NCBI GenBank assembly: GCA_009841115.1
Contig: VXML01000080.1
Span: forward strand, 124,001-188,000
Source: Gemmatimonadota bacterium
GTDB taxonomy: Bacteria > Latescibacterota > UBA2968 > UBA8231
DNA: 64,000 bases
Direction: 5' to 3'
How positions within the stretch are numbered: position 1 is the first letter of the stretch; each line of letters opens with the position of its first letter. The notes under the pieces are model-generated. The model searched no databases. It was not told the origin of the DNA and worked only from the letters and a program-made list of their open reading frames with translations. Positions 6,508-15,752 of the stretch are shown piece by piece. Both the position numbers and the translations under genes were made by a program.

Positions 6508-8504
6508 TAACTGATCCGATAAATTAGACCGGCTTGATCGTCCGAGACTAGCAGAGAACCGTCGGGCATTACTAGAACATCAACCGGCCGGCCCCAGTTC
6601 GATTCTCCCTGTAGCCAGCCTTCCGCGAACGGCTCGTAGCTGACCGCCCCGTCGTCGGCCAAGCGCACTAGGGTGAGGCGGTAGCCGATCTTGCGAGTGC
6701 GGTTCCAAGAGCCGTGTTCGGCGATGAAGATCTGATTGTGGTATTCCGCTGGAAACATGTTGCCAGTGTAAAAGCGCATCCCGAGGGCTGCTACGTGCGG
6801 GCCGAGTTCTTGGACTGGCGGAACGAACTCGCCGCAATCGCGCTGAGCGCCGAAAGCGGGATCGGCAATGTCGGAGCCGTGGCAGTAGGGATAGCCGAAG
6901 TGCTGCCCATCGGCGGTTACTCGGTTCAGCTCGTCGGGCGGTAGATCGTCTCCCATCCAGTCTCTGCCGTTTTCCGTGAACCACATTTCTCCTGTTTCCG
7001 GGTGCCAGTCGAAGCCAACGGAGTTGCGCACGCCCCGCGACACGACCTCGAAGTCGCCCGTGGAGGGATCCAACCTGCCGATTGACGCGTACGGATCGGG
7101 GGAGGCGCAGATGTTGCACGGTGCGCCGACCGGCACGTATAGCAAACTGTCCGGGCCAAAGCGGATGAACTTCCAGCCGTGGGCGCGATCGGTTGGGAAA
7201 GCGTCGTTGACGACCTCTGGCTGCGGTGGGTTGTCGAGGTGTGATTCGATGTTGCGATAGCGCAGGATGCGGCTGATTTCGGCTACGTACAGGTCTCCGT
7301 CCTTGAAGGCGACGCCGTTGGGTCTGTTCAGGCCGCTGGCGAGGATGATGACGCGCTCGGCCTTGTGATCGTCGTCTTCGTCGCGCAGTGCGTACACGCG
7401 GCTGCCGGATCGGGTGCCGACGAATAGGGTGCCATTGGGGCTGAGGCTTAGCGAGCGAGCGCCGGGTACCCCTTTGGCGTACACGCGGATGTGGAACCCT
7501 TCCGGCAGCTCGATCTGCGTCAGGCGCGGGTCTTCGGGTGGGGGCGGGTCCACCGACTTGCCGATCCCCGCAGGCAGCGACGGGTGGAACGGATCGACGC
7601 TGTACGTCTCGATAAGCTGGGCGTCGGCAAGGTCAATTTGCCCGTCTCGGCTGACATCGCCCAAGGATATATCGCCGTTGTTGGGTAGGGCGATGGAGGA
7701 ATCTTCGCTGTACAGGACGGCTAGCAGCGCATCGGCCCAATTGACGAGACCGTTGTTATCAAGGTCGCCTAGTAGCCTGCTCGCCGCCCCTTGATCTTGG
7801 GGAACGCTGTCGAGTGATGCGACTACAATATCGACAGCCTCGGTCCCCACCCGAAAGGCCGGGTCCACGTAGGGAATCAAGCCCTGGCCTGAGACGGTCA
7901 ATCCATAGACTTGCGCCAAGTCTGATGGCTCCGTGCCTACCAGCTTCGCGCCTACCGGCCCCGCAGAGGTGCCCCCAACTGACCCGTCGAGCAGCACCAT
8001 CGAGCGAGTCAAGCGCACCTCATCGCCAACCAGCCGATACAGATACACTCCTGCCGCGACGCCTCTTCCCGACGCGTCCGTGCCATCCCACGTCGCCGTG
8101 TGAAAGCCCGCTGGCTGCTCCGCATCCACCAATGTCGCCAGACGCTGCCCTAGGATGTTGAGTACCTCTAGCCGCACGTGAGTCGAAACTGGCAGTTGAT
8201 AGGGAATGATTGTGGAAGGGTTGAATGGGTTGGGGTAATTCTGCCCTAAGTAAAATTGTTGCGGCAGGACGGTTTGTTCCGACAGGACGTTCGTACTCAA
8301 TGCCGCTAAGGACAGGGAGAAATAGCCGGTCTCATCGGTGATAGCGCGGACCGAGCGGCGCAGATCGGTGGCGTCGAACAGCCGCACCTGCGCGTTGGCG
8401 ACCGGTTGCCCCGCAGCCAGGCGCACTCGCCCCTCGACCAGCGGCTGGGCGCTGGCATTGACCACTAAGAGCAACCCCATGAAGTATCCTATTACTGATC
8501 TCAT
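6504..8504 (-). CDS. Secreted FlgD-like / dockerin / sorbosone dehydrogenase fusion
   Basis: A 666-aa exported protein. Residues 1-20 are a signal peptide. Residues 22-70 form a carboxypeptidase-regulatory-like beta domain. QNYPNPFNPS at 88-97 opens a FlgD-like/sorting-type Ig module to about 174. Residues 245-303 hold two calcium-loop repeats (GDLDNNGLVNWAD and GDVSRDGQIDLAD) that make a dockerin type I-like pair. Residues 328-666 are a six-blade propeller of the sorbosone / PQQ-type sugar dehydrogenase family. In the FCB phyla the QNYPNPFNP module is normally C-terminal; here it is internal. The likely role is periplasmic or surface oxidation of a sugar or binding of polysaccharide. Whether the propeller retains cofactor ligands was not established. 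Confidence 0.85.
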   Translation of the reverse strand: MRSVIGYFMGLLLVVNASAQPLVEGRVRLAAGQPVANAQVRLFDATDLRRSVRAITDETGYFSLSLAALSTNVLSEQTVLPQQFYLGQNYPNPFNPSTIIPYQLPVSTHVRLEVLNILGQRLATLVDAEQPAGFHTATWDGTDASGRGVAAGVYLYRLVGDEVRLTRSMVLLDGSVGGTSAGPVGAKLVGTEPSDLAQVYGLTVSGQGLIPYVDPAFRVGTEAVDIVVASLDSVPQDQGAASRLLGDLDNNGLVNWADALLAVLYSEDSSIALPNNGDISLGDVSRDGQIDLADAQLIETYSVDPFHPSLPAGIGKSVDPPPPEDPRLTQIELPEGFHIRVYAKGVPGARSLSLSPNGTLFVGTRSGSRVYALRDEDDDHKAERVIILASGLNRPNGVAFKDGDLYVAEISRILRYRNIESHLDNPPQPEVVNDAFPTDRAHGWKFIRFGPDSLLYVPVGAPCNICASPDPYASIGRLDPSTGDFEVVSRGVRNSVGFDWHPETGEMWFTENGRDWMGDDLPPDELNRVTADGQHFGYPYCHGSDIADPAFGAQRDCGEFVPPVQELGPHVAALGMRFYTGNMFPAEYHNQIFIAEHGSWNRTRKIGYRLTLVRLADDGAVSYEPFAEGWLQGESNWGRPVDVLVMPDGSLLVSDDQAGLIYRISY

Positions 8505-8522
8505 AACACTCGTCTCCTAATC

Positions 8523-8580
8523 CCTAGAGAAAGTATAGCCGAGTAGCCCCTAAAGCCTAAAGAAAGTATAGCCGAGTAGC
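8523..8580. repeat. 25-base direct repeat pair, period 33
   Basis: Two copies of CCTARAGAAAGTATAGCCGAGTAGC, at 8523-8547 and 8556-8580, with one difference. They sit just upstream of the sorbosone dehydrogenase fusion start. They could be operator half-sites or a slippage duplication. Confidence 0.8.
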
Positions 8581-8589
8581 TGGACAAAT

Positions 8590-8661
8590 TCATATCAGCA
8601 CCGCAGTTGGCTTGGTGAAAGGGTGCGGTTTGAAGGTGCCTACTTCCTCAACCATTTTCAT
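8590..8661 (-). pseudogene. Relic of a HAD dehalogenase-like gene
   Basis: On the minus strand a 24-codon frame reads MKMVEEVGTFKPHPFTK and stops. VEEVGTFKPHP is the motif-III segment of L-2-haloacid-dehalogenase-type HAD proteins and matches VEEVGAFKPHP in the intact gene at 15797-16492. The DNA is 28/33 identical (8621-8653 against 16008-16040). Nothing else of a HAD gene is visible on either side. It is best read as debris from a deleted or recombined paralogue. Confidence 0.6.
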
Positions 8662-8835
8662 TTTAATCTCCCTCAGATAGGTTAAAGTAATCACACGTTA
8701 TCATTGCTAAAACGAAAAAAGGACACTATCTATATAATTCCCTTTGTGTTACGGCGCTACGGAATAAAAATCGTCCGCTCATGCAGCAACGCCGAGTTGG
8801 GTTAATACTCTTAAGTTCCCAAGAAAGGAGGAGTT

Positions 8836-10395
8836 TTGGGAATAAATGAAGGAGAACAATTACAGTCGCTAGATGACGAGGGCCACAAGAAGCTATTCGG
8901 TTTAGATATCTATCTGACCCCAGTATTCACAATTTCCAGTATCATCATTGTCGCTTTTGTCACTGGGGCGCTCGTCTTCCAAGAAGCCGCGACGGAAGTT
9001 TTCGGAAATACCCGCGAGTGGCTGACTGTAAATCTCGATTGGTTTTTCCTAGTTACCGCTAATTTTCTCCTGCTCTTTTGTCTGTATGTAGCCTTCTCGC
9101 CTCTCGGCAAGGTGCGCCTCGGAGGGGCCGATGCAAAACCCGAATACTCCAACGCAACTTGGTTTGCCATGCTCTTTGCTGCTGGCGTAGGTATCGGTCT
9201 GCTGTTTTACGGCGCGGCCGAGCCGATCTACTACTTTCAGAGTCCACCGCTTGGCATCGCGGCCGGAACAGAAGAAGCCGCGGCCGTCGGCGTCGCGGCA
9301 ACTGTTTTTCATTGGGGGCTGCACGGTTGGGGAGCTTACGGCGTCGTGGGACTTGCTCTCGCGTACTTCGCTTACAATCGCGGATTGCCGCTCACCATTC
9401 GCTCGGCGTTCTATCCCTTGTTCGGCGACCGCATCTGGGGCTGGCCTGGTCATATCATCGATACGTTTGCCATCTTCGCCGGTTTGTTCGGGCTTGCAAC
9501 CTCGCTTGGCTTGGGGGTTAAGCAGCTAACCTCTGGTCTGAACTATTTGTTCGATGTTCCCGCGAACAATACCACTATGGTGGTGCTGATTGTGGTGATT
9601 ACGTCCATCGCGCTGACATCGGTGTTGGCGGGTATTAATGTTGGGATCAAGCGCCTTAGCCAGTTCAACATCATTCTCGCGTTGTTGTTGCTGCTAACGG
9701 TTATTGTGCTCGGGCCGACGCTCTACATTTTCCGCAGTATGTTCACTGCACTCGGCAGCTATTTCGCCAAAATTGTGCCGCTCAGCAATTGGGTCGGGCG
9801 CGAGGACGTGGATTTTCTGCATGGTTGGACGACATTCTACTTGGCTTGGTGGTTTGCTTGGGCACCTTTTGTCGGCACGTTTATCGCCCGCATTTCCAAA
9901 GGCCGCACCGTGCGCGAATTTGCGATTTTTGTCCTCATTCCGCCGCTGGTGTTATGCCTGCTGTGGTTTGGCACCTTTGGCGGCACGGCCCTCCATCAGC
10001 ACATCGTTGGGGGCTATACTGGTGTAACCGAGAATGTTGCGGCGTGGAAGCTGGAAATCGCATTGTTCAAGATGTTCGACCAACTCCCGCTGACCAAGTT
10101 GCTTTCGTCGGTGGCGCTCCTGCTGACCATCGTATTTTTTGTCACTTCATCGGACTCTGGCTCGTTGATTGTCGATACCATTGCAGCCGGTGGCAGAGTA
10201 GATGCTCCGGTAGCGCAGCGGGTCTTTTGGTGTACGATTGAGGGGTTAGTTGCTATCGCTCTCCTACTCGGCGGAGGGCTGAATTCGCTGCAGGCGGCTT
10301 CGCTCGCAACAGGCTTCCCGTTTGCCCTAGTCCTCTTGGGAATGGCCGTTTGTGTCTGGATGGGGCTGCGCCGCGAAGTGCGTGCAGCGCACTGA
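8836..10395 (+). CDS. BCCT family betaine/carnitine/choline transporter
   Basis: A 519-aa inner-membrane secondary transporter for quaternary or methylated amines. It has about twelve hydrophobic segments, and the family signature GWTTFYLAWWFAWAPFVG lies near residue 330. GLATSLGLGVKQLTSGLNYLF is the conserved helix-4 region. It starts at TTG behind an excellent AAGAAAGGAGGAG ribosome site. The C-terminal tail after the last helix is short, unlike osmosensing BetP-type members, so a nutrient-uptake role is at least as likely as osmoprotection. The TonB receptor follows 78 bases later on the same strand. Substrate is not decided. Confidence 0.9.
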   Translation: MGINEGEQLQSLDDEGHKKLFGLDIYLTPVFTISSIIIVAFVTGALVFQEAATEVFGNTREWLTVNLDWFFLVTANFLLLFCLYVAFSPLGKVRLGGADAKPEYSNATWFAMLFAAGVGIGLLFYGAAEPIYYFQSPPLGIAAGTEEAAAVGVAATVFHWGLHGWGAYGVVGLALAYFAYNRGLPLTIRSAFYPLFGDRIWGWPGHIIDTFAIFAGLFGLATSLGLGVKQLTSGLNYLFDVPANNTTMVVLIVVITSIALTSVLAGINVGIKRLSQFNIILALLLLLTVIVLGPTLYIFRSMFTALGSYFAKIVPLSNWVGREDVDFLHGWTTFYLAWWFAWAPFVGTFIARISKGRTVREFAIFVLIPPLVLCLLWFGTFGGTALHQHIVGGYTGVTENVAAWKLEIALFKMFDQLPLTKLLSSVALLLTIVFFVTSSDSGSLIVDTIAAGGRVDAPVAQRVFWCTIEGLVAIALLLGGGLNSLQAASLATGFPFALVLLGMAVCVWMGLRREVRAAH

Positions 10396-10473
10396 ATGCT
10401 GACGGAGTAAACGTTACAAAACGAATTCTTAGAATGAAGATATACACCCACTCTTAAATGAAGGAGGCCTACG

Positions 10474-13400
10474 ATGAAATTTTTGCATAGGCACTTTTTG
10501 ATGCTAGTCGCCGCGGCTTTGGCTTGGGCTGCGCCGGCGTGGACGCAAGCTACAGGTACTATCGTCGTCACTGTGGTTGACGACGATAGCGGTCAGGCGC
10601 TGGAGACGGCCTTAGTCTATATCCCGGCCTTGGACCTAGGCGGGATGTCGGACGCACAGGGTCAGTTTACTATGGCCGACGTGCCGGTGGGTGAGCACAA
10701 ATTGCGCGCCGAATTGATCGGCTACTCGTCGGTGACTGCCACTGTTGCGGTAGAGGCCGGGCAAACCGCGACCGTCGAGTTGCGGATAAAACCCTCCGCG
10801 CTGCTCCTCAAAGAGTTGACGGTGACCGGCACCGCCTTTAAGGAGTCTCCCATCAACTTGCCCTACGCAGTCGCGGTGACCGGCCGGGACAAGATGGCTG
10901 AACAAGGGTCGCCGCAGGCGGTTGATTTCTTCAAGAACTTGAGCGCCAGTCACGGGGTGATCGGCGAGCGCAGCAGTTGGTACAACGCCAACCAAGCCGC
11001 CACCCTTTCCGAGAGCATTGCCAACGTCAATCTGCGCGGTCTGGGAGCTTCGCGGACGCTGGTGTTGATCAACAGCCGCCGCCAGACCTATGTCCCGGCG
11101 CGCTTGATCGGCGGGCGTTTCGTCGATGTAAATGCCATCCCCTCCATCGCTGTGGATCGGGTCGAGGTGCTCAAGGAAGGGGCCTCGGCTATCTATGGGT
11201 CCGATGCGGTGGCAGGGGTCGCCAACTTTTTGACCCGCGCCGACTTTGAGGGCTTTGAGGTTTCAGGGGCGCACGAGTATATCGCTGGTGCTGGCGATTC
11301 CAACATCGGCGCGATCTGGGGTGGAAAAATCGGCGCGGCTCATGCGGTTGTTTCTGGAGAATGGAGAGGGCGTCAGGCGCTACCGGCCTCCGAGAGGGAC
11401 TACCTGCTGCAGCCGTGGCATGGCGGCGGGCAGCGCCTTGGCTGGTCGAGCTTGGGCAATCCGGGCACTTTCGCCGTTGGCGCGCCGGCCCCGTGGACCG
11501 CTGCCATCCACGCCCCGCGTTGCGAGCAGTTTGGCGGCTTCCGGGAATCTTGGACCTGCCGCTTCCGCTATCAGCAGTACGAGAATTTGATTGAGGACAT
11601 GAGCCATACCCGCGCTTTTGCCGAGATCAACGGCGAGTTGGATAATGGAACGGAGTATCACTTAGAGGGCCTGTTTGCCCAAGCTGAGATTCCCGAGTGG
11701 TACACCACGCCTTCGTATCCTCCTTTCCCCCTGACAGACACGAGCATCATGGAAGTCGCGCCCAACCATCCGGGCCGGGAGGCATTCTGTGCGGACTACG
11801 GCGCTGAGGAAGGCGACCTGTACTACAACGAATGCCAAGACGGCGAAAACTGGTATTTTAACGGCCGCCCGTTTGGCAACTCGGGTCCCGGGCGCATACT
11901 GGGCCGCGACTCTCGCACCTTGCGCCTTGCGGCTGCCGCCAATGGCGACCTTAGTCAAGATATCCATTTTGATCTAGGTCTGTCCTATTCCCGCACCGAG
12001 GGCAACTACAACTTGCCGGGGGTATATATCGAGCGGCTGTTCCTCGGCTTCCGCGGGTTTGGCGGTCCCGATTGTGGCGTTGGCGTGGAGGCGGATAACA
12101 CATCCCTTGCTGGGATGCGGCTCGGCCCACTCAATGGCCAAGTGGCGGGGCAGGGCGGCTGCCAGTACTACAATCCCTTCGGCAATGCCATTGAGTTCGC
12201 AGATCAATACGGCGCAGATTTTGCAAATCAAGCGAATCCCGATTACCGCGCCAACCTTGCCAACAGTCCCGAGTTGCGGCACTGGCTCAATCAGGAAGTC
12301 GATCTACAGAGCACTGCGGATCTGCTGGTCGCTGATGCGACGCTGAGTGGCACTTGGATTGAGGATGTCGCCAGTTACGCGGCCGGCTACCAGTTCCGCC
12401 TGCTTAATGCTAGCGGCAATCCCAACGATGAGGGCGACTTTACTATCAATCCCTGTCCGGTAGTGGGAGATGATGGGTGCTCTGCGGAGGATCGGTTCGG
12501 ACCCTATGCGTTTACCAATGTGAATCGGCCGTATGATGAGTCGCAGACGGTGCATCGCTTCTTTGCCGAGATTCCCCTGAGCTTGGGATCGCGCTTTGAC
12601 ACCCAACTCGCGGCCAACTACGAGTTCCACGATGTGGCGAGCAGTTTTGATCCCAAGTTTGGCTGGCGCTATCAACTAGTGGAATCCCCGACTCAATCCG
12701 TGTTTTTGCGCGGCTCGGTGCAGACGACGTTTCGCACACCATCGCTGGACGACGTAAATGAAAACCCGCTTTCGACGCTTGAGTGGATCAATGAGACGGG
12801 TGCCTATCAGACGGTGGACCGAATCGGCAGCAAAGACCTCAAACCCGAACAGGCTTTTACCTATAATGCGGGCTTCGTCTTAGTCACTGAGGAGGGCTTT
12901 GATGCGACGTTTGACTACTGGAGCTACGATTTCAAGGATGTCATCGGGGCTATGCCGCACGGGGCCATTACTGCCTTATATGCCGATGAGGCGAATAAGG
13001 AAGCCCTGAAGCAGTTCATTGTCTGCCCAGACGGGGTAGGCACTGGTACATGCGCGGCCTCCGAACTTGAGCGGGTGCAAGTTGATATCGTCAATTGGCC
13101 AGGGGTCAAGACCTCGGGAATTGATTTGCATTTGGGCGGAAACACGGCCGCGGGAGCCGGGGAAATTGCGCTCAGCTTGGACGCTACGTACACGCTTGAG
13201 TACCGGACGAAGGCTCTGATGTTCGGCAACTTGGAGTTGCAAGAGGGAGCAGACGCGGCCGGCTACCTGAATTTTGGCAATCCCATTGCAACCTCGCTAC
13301 CGAAGTTGAAGGGTCAAGTGTCGGCGGGCTATCACTGGGAAGGCTACCGTCTCGTGAGCTTTTTGAACTACATTTCGTCGTACGAGGATCGGGGATCGTT

Positions 13401-13635
13401 GAACTCCGGTAATGCTGCCGTTGAAGAAGTATTCGGCACCATTGACTCGTTCGTCACTTGGGATGTGAGCTTTCTGTGGGACTTGTCCGAGGGCGTCAAT
13501 ATCGCGCTGTCGGGGATGAACCTGCTCGACACGATGCCGCCGCTGGTCAACATTGAGCAGGCGTACGACGGCTTTACGCACGATCCCAAGGGGCGGCGGC
13601 TGAAGCTGGCCTTGTCCTATAAGTTTGGCGGCTGA
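10474..13635 (+). CDS. TonB-dependent receptor with carboxypeptidase-like N-domain
   Basis: A 1053-aa outer-membrane active transporter. A signal peptide ending near AAPAWTQA is followed by a carboxypeptidase-regulatory-like beta domain (ATGTIVVTVVDDDSGQALET... to about residue 110), then the plug (VNLRGLGASRTLVLINSRR and VDRVEVLKEGASAIYGSDAVAGVANFLT) and the long barrel, ending in RRLKLALSYKFGG with the terminal aromatic/Gly signature. A strong GAAGGAGG ribosome site precedes the ATG. It follows the BCCT gene and ends at a strong terminator, so the two may be an uptake pair across both membranes. Ligand unknown; no TonB or ExbBD in the window. Confidence 0.92.
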   Translation: MKFLHRHFLMLVAAALAWAAPAWTQATGTIVVTVVDDDSGQALETALVYIPALDLGGMSDAQGQFTMADVPVGEHKLRAELIGYSSVTATVAVEAGQTATVELRIKPSALLLKELTVTGTAFKESPINLPYAVAVTGRDKMAEQGSPQAVDFFKNLSASHGVIGERSSWYNANQAATLSESIANVNLRGLGASRTLVLINSRRQTYVPARLIGGRFVDVNAIPSIAVDRVEVLKEGASAIYGSDAVAGVANFLTRADFEGFEVSGAHEYIAGAGDSNIGAIWGGKIGAAHAVVSGEWRGRQALPASERDYLLQPWHGGGQRLGWSSLGNPGTFAVGAPAPWTAAIHAPRCEQFGGFRESWTCRFRYQQYENLIEDMSHTRAFAEINGELDNGTEYHLEGLFAQAEIPEWYTTPSYPPFPLTDTSIMEVAPNHPGREAFCADYGAEEGDLYYNECQDGENWYFNGRPFGNSGPGRILGRDSRTLRLAAAANGDLSQDIHFDLGLSYSRTEGNYNLPGVYIERLFLGFRGFGGPDCGVGVEADNTSLAGMRLGPLNGQVAGQGGCQYYNPFGNAIEFADQYGADFANQANPDYRANLANSPELRHWLNQEVDLQSTADLLVADATLSGTWIEDVASYAAGYQFRLLNASGNPNDEGDFTINPCPVVGDDGCSAEDRFGPYAFTNVNRPYDESQTVHRFFAEIPLSLGSRFDTQLAANYEFHDVASSFDPKFGWRYQLVESPTQSVFLRGSVQTTFRTPSLDDVNENPLSTLEWINETGAYQTVDRIGSKDLKPEQAFTYNAGFVLVTEEGFDATFDYWSYDFKDVIGAMPHGAITALYADEANKEALKQFIVCPDGVGTGTCAASELERVQVDIVNWPGVKTSGIDLHLGGNTAAGAGEIALSLDATYTLEYRTKALMFGNLELQEGADAAGYLNFGNPIATSLPKLKGQVSAGYHWEGYRLVSFLNYISSYEDRGSLNSGNAAVEEVFGTIDSFVTWDVSFLWDLSEGVNIALSGMNLLDTMPPLVNIEQAYDGFTHDPKGRRLKLALSYKFGG

Positions 13636-13655
13636 AGCCGGGCAACAGCAGTTTA

Positions 13656-13700
13656 ACGACACGGGGCCGTCCAAACTGGTATTGGACGGCCCCGTGTCGT
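13656..13700 (+). terminator. Perfect 19-base hairpin after TonB receptor
   Basis: ACGACACGGGGCCGTCCAA pairs perfectly with TTGGACGGCCCCGTGTCGT across the 7-base loop ACTGGTA, followed by GTTT. It is a strong Rho-independent-type terminator 20 bases after the receptor's stop; its T run is short. Confidence 0.85.
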
Positions 13701-13889
13701 GTTTGAGAGGGGACAGTAAGTTCGTCTGCCTCCCTTACTCCTTTCTCCCCAATCGCGCTCCTCACCCTGAGCCGGGATGGTTTTGGGTAGAAATCACAAA
13801 TAAATCATAGAAAAAACCTTTAAGATCACGTATAGATCATATAGTATCCTTATCTTTAATACAAGAAACCCCAAGCCGTATATAATTTT

Positions 13890-13906
13890 CAAACGGCTAC
13901 ACTACC
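13890..13906. repeat. 17-base flanking direct repeat, left copy
   Basis: CAAACGGCTACACTACC upstream of the 13938 gene. It recurs with one change at 15753-15769 just after that gene, so the pair brackets it. Confidence 0.65.
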
Positions 13907-13937
13907 GAATAATCTATGACTAAAGAGATCATTATTA

Positions 13938-15716
13938 ATGAGTAGGCTCTCCCGAGTAACCTTTCCGCTAGTATGCGCCTTCCTTCTTCTCGTCGCTCAG
14001 GGCAGCCCGACCCAAGCGCAGACCGCCTCAATTTCCTGCGAGAATCTCGATGGCGATTTACTCTGCACGATGACCGTTTCCGATACGCCTTACAAGATTG
14101 CAGTAGTTCTATGGACAGGGACATGGCCCGATCGCTTGTCAGGCGGTAACCAATTCCGAGTCACCCCCGGACCTGGCGATTGTGGGGAGGTATTCCACAT
14201 TACGGGGCAGGCTCATCGGTTCGTAGGGGATATAGGGGGTATCTATGAAGATATTTTTTATACGCGTTTTGCCACGGCTAGTATAGACTACACGTGGGAC
14301 TGTTCGTCGAGCACGCCAACCACGCCCACCACGCCCACCGGAGGAGATACCGGAGGCTCCACTCCCACCGGAGGAGATACCGGAGGATCGCAAAGCACTC
14401 CCACCGGAGGAGATACCGGAGGATCGCCAACTACGCCCGCCGAAGAAGATACCGGGGAATCGCAAACCACGCCCGCCGAAGAAGATACCGGAGGCTCCGA
14501 CACTATCGCCGCAGAAACCCTAACTGACGGCGCGAAGATCTTGCTGACCGTCGAGCCGATGGCGATAAGCGAAGATGCGGGGGCGACCGAGGTGGTGGTG
14601 ACCGCAACGTTGGACGGATTGGATGGGAAAGTGTTTGACGATGACGTGGTCGTGCTCTTGACCTTTGATGAAGATATTAATGGCGATGGCGCGGTGAATA
14701 ATGATGATAAGGCGGCGGTGCTCGATACAGACTATGTAACAGAACTGCGTCTTTTAACAATTCCACCCGACTCGGTGTCGGGGACGATGACAATCACGAT
14801 CACCCCTATTAACGACAAGAAGGTGGAGGGCGACGAGACCATCAGGCTGAGGCTGGCAAGGTCATATCCCAACAATCAAGTCACGGTCCAAGATGCTGAA
14901 GGAGACGCCGTCAAGTTGACGGTCGTCCCTGTGGATATAACGCTGCAAGACACCGGCGCGGACGGTGCGTCTTTTTTTGCGGCGGATACTACCATTGACG
15001 ATCAGACATACTCCGTTGGGATAGCGATTACCGATTTAGTGCTGCCGGAGGCGTCGGATGGCACGGGCGAACTGACGTACGGCGTTTCGGCTCTGCCGAC
15101 GGGCTTGTCGTTTGACGCGGCCACGCGGACGCTTTCGGGCACGCCTACGGCAGCGACCAGCGGTGCGGTCACCATCGTTTACATGGCGACAGACGAGGAC
15201 GGCACCACGGACACGCTGACCTTCACCATTACAATCGCTGAGGCAGAAGCAGTAGTACCAGAGGAGCCGGAGGAGCCGGAGGAACCAGAGAGTCCGTCCC
15301 TTGCCTTCGCCACCGACGCTGCAATCAACGACCAAGAGTACACCGCTGAATGGCCGATTGCTGATTTAGTGCTGCCGGAGGCTTCAGGCGGCACGGGCGA
15401 ACTGACGTACAGCGTCTCGGCTCTGCCGGCGGGCTTGTCGTTTGACGCGGCCACGCGGACGATTTCGGGCACGCCTGCGGCAGCAACCGACGGTGCTATC
15501 ACTATCGTCTATACAGCGACCGACGAGGAAGAGAGCACCGCCTCGTTGACCTTCACCATCACGGTCAACGAGAAGCTGGACTTTGGCAATTTGTTCGATT
15601 TGTTCGGTGCTGGTAAGGTCGTTCCAACAGCGTCGCACGTGCTGGCTGAACTTTTCAGTGACCGCTGGCGGGGGGCTGCTGGCGTCCACCACCGATGCCA
15701 ACCCTTGTACTTTTGA
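13938..15716 (+). CDS. Exported Calx-beta / Ig-repeat surface protein
   Basis: A 592-aa exported protein. Signal peptide ends near SPTQAQTA. A cysteine-containing N-domain follows, then a low-complexity linker of Thr/Pro/Gly/Asp repeats (TPTGGDTGGS units), a Calx-beta-like domain (SEDAGATEVVVTATL ... VEGDETIRLRL), and two near-identical putative-Ig (He_PIG/cadherin-like) repeats with LTYGVSALPTGLSFDAATRTLSGTP. The C-terminus in this frame (about ELFSDRWRGAAGVHHRC) looks wrong; one frame over reads SVTAGGGLLASTTDAN and stops at 15735, so a frameshift near 15650 is likely and the mature end is uncertain. Likely an adhesin or surface filament component; it is flanked by a 17-base direct repeat. 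Confidence 0.75.
   Translation: MSRLSRVTFPLVCAFLLLVAQGSPTQAQTASISCENLDGDLLCTMTVSDTPYKIAVVLWTGTWPDRLSGGNQFRVTPGPGDCGEVFHITGQAHRFVGDIGGIYEDIFYTRFATASIDYTWDCSSSTPTTPTTPTGGDTGGSTPTGGDTGGSQSTPTGGDTGGSPTTPAEEDTGESQTTPAEEDTGGSDTIAAETLTDGAKILLTVEPMAISEDAGATEVVVTATLDGLDGKVFDDDVVVLLTFDEDINGDGAVNNDDKAAVLDTDYVTELRLLTIPPDSVSGTMTITITPINDKKVEGDETIRLRLARSYPNNQVTVQDAEGDAVKLTVVPVDITLQDTGADGASFFAADTTIDDQTYSVGIAITDLVLPEASDGTGELTYGVSALPTGLSFDAATRTLSGTPTAATSGAVTIVYMATDEDGTTDTLTFTITIAEAEAVVPEEPEEPEEPESPSLAFATDAAINDQEYTAEWPIADLVLPEASGGTGELTYSVSALPAGLSFDAATRTISGTPAAATDGAITIVYTATDEEESTASLTFTITVNEKLDFGNLFDLFGAGKVVPTASHVLAELFSDRWRGAAGVHHRCQPLYF
14331..14504. repeat. Tandem TPTGGDTGGS-type coding repeat
   Basis: Five imperfect 30-36-base units around CCCACCGGAGGAGATACCGG encode TPTGGDTGGS / TPAEEDTGES blocks. 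They form a flexible Pro/Thr/Gly/acidic linker between the N-domain and the Calx-beta domain. Confidence 0.85.
15031..15501. repeat. Tandem Ig-like coding repeat, period about 330 bases
   Basis: 15031-15171 and 15361-15501 are highly similar at the DNA level (GATTTAGTGCTGCCGGAGGC; TTGTCGTTTGACGCGGCCAC). They encode the two He_PIG-like domains, a recent internal duplication. Confidence 0.8.
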
Positions 15717-15752
15717 GCCATCCCTGCTGCGTTGACGGCGTAGGCCAGATTC

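Larger units (their letters stand above)
8505..8835. other. 331-base intergenic region with short repeats and a HAD relic
   Basis: Divergent promoter region between the sorbosone dehydrogenase fusion and the BCCT transporter. It holds a near-perfect 25-base direct repeat and a short reverse-strand relic of a HAD gene (both listed separately). The 3' part is AT-rich (for example around 8700-8760) and likely carries the BCCT promoter, though I cannot place the -10/-35 elements with confidence. Confidence 0.6.
13636..13937. other. 302-base intergenic region with terminator
   Basis: After the terminator at 13656-13700 the sequence turns strongly AT-rich (13800-13890) and probably carries the promoter of the Ig-repeat gene at 13938. 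It includes one copy of a 17-base repeat (13890-13906) that recurs after that gene. Confidence 0.6.

Noticed and set aside
6504-8504. QNYPNPFNPS as a C-terminal type IX sorting signal
   Set aside because: It is at residues 88-97 of 666, far from the C-terminus.
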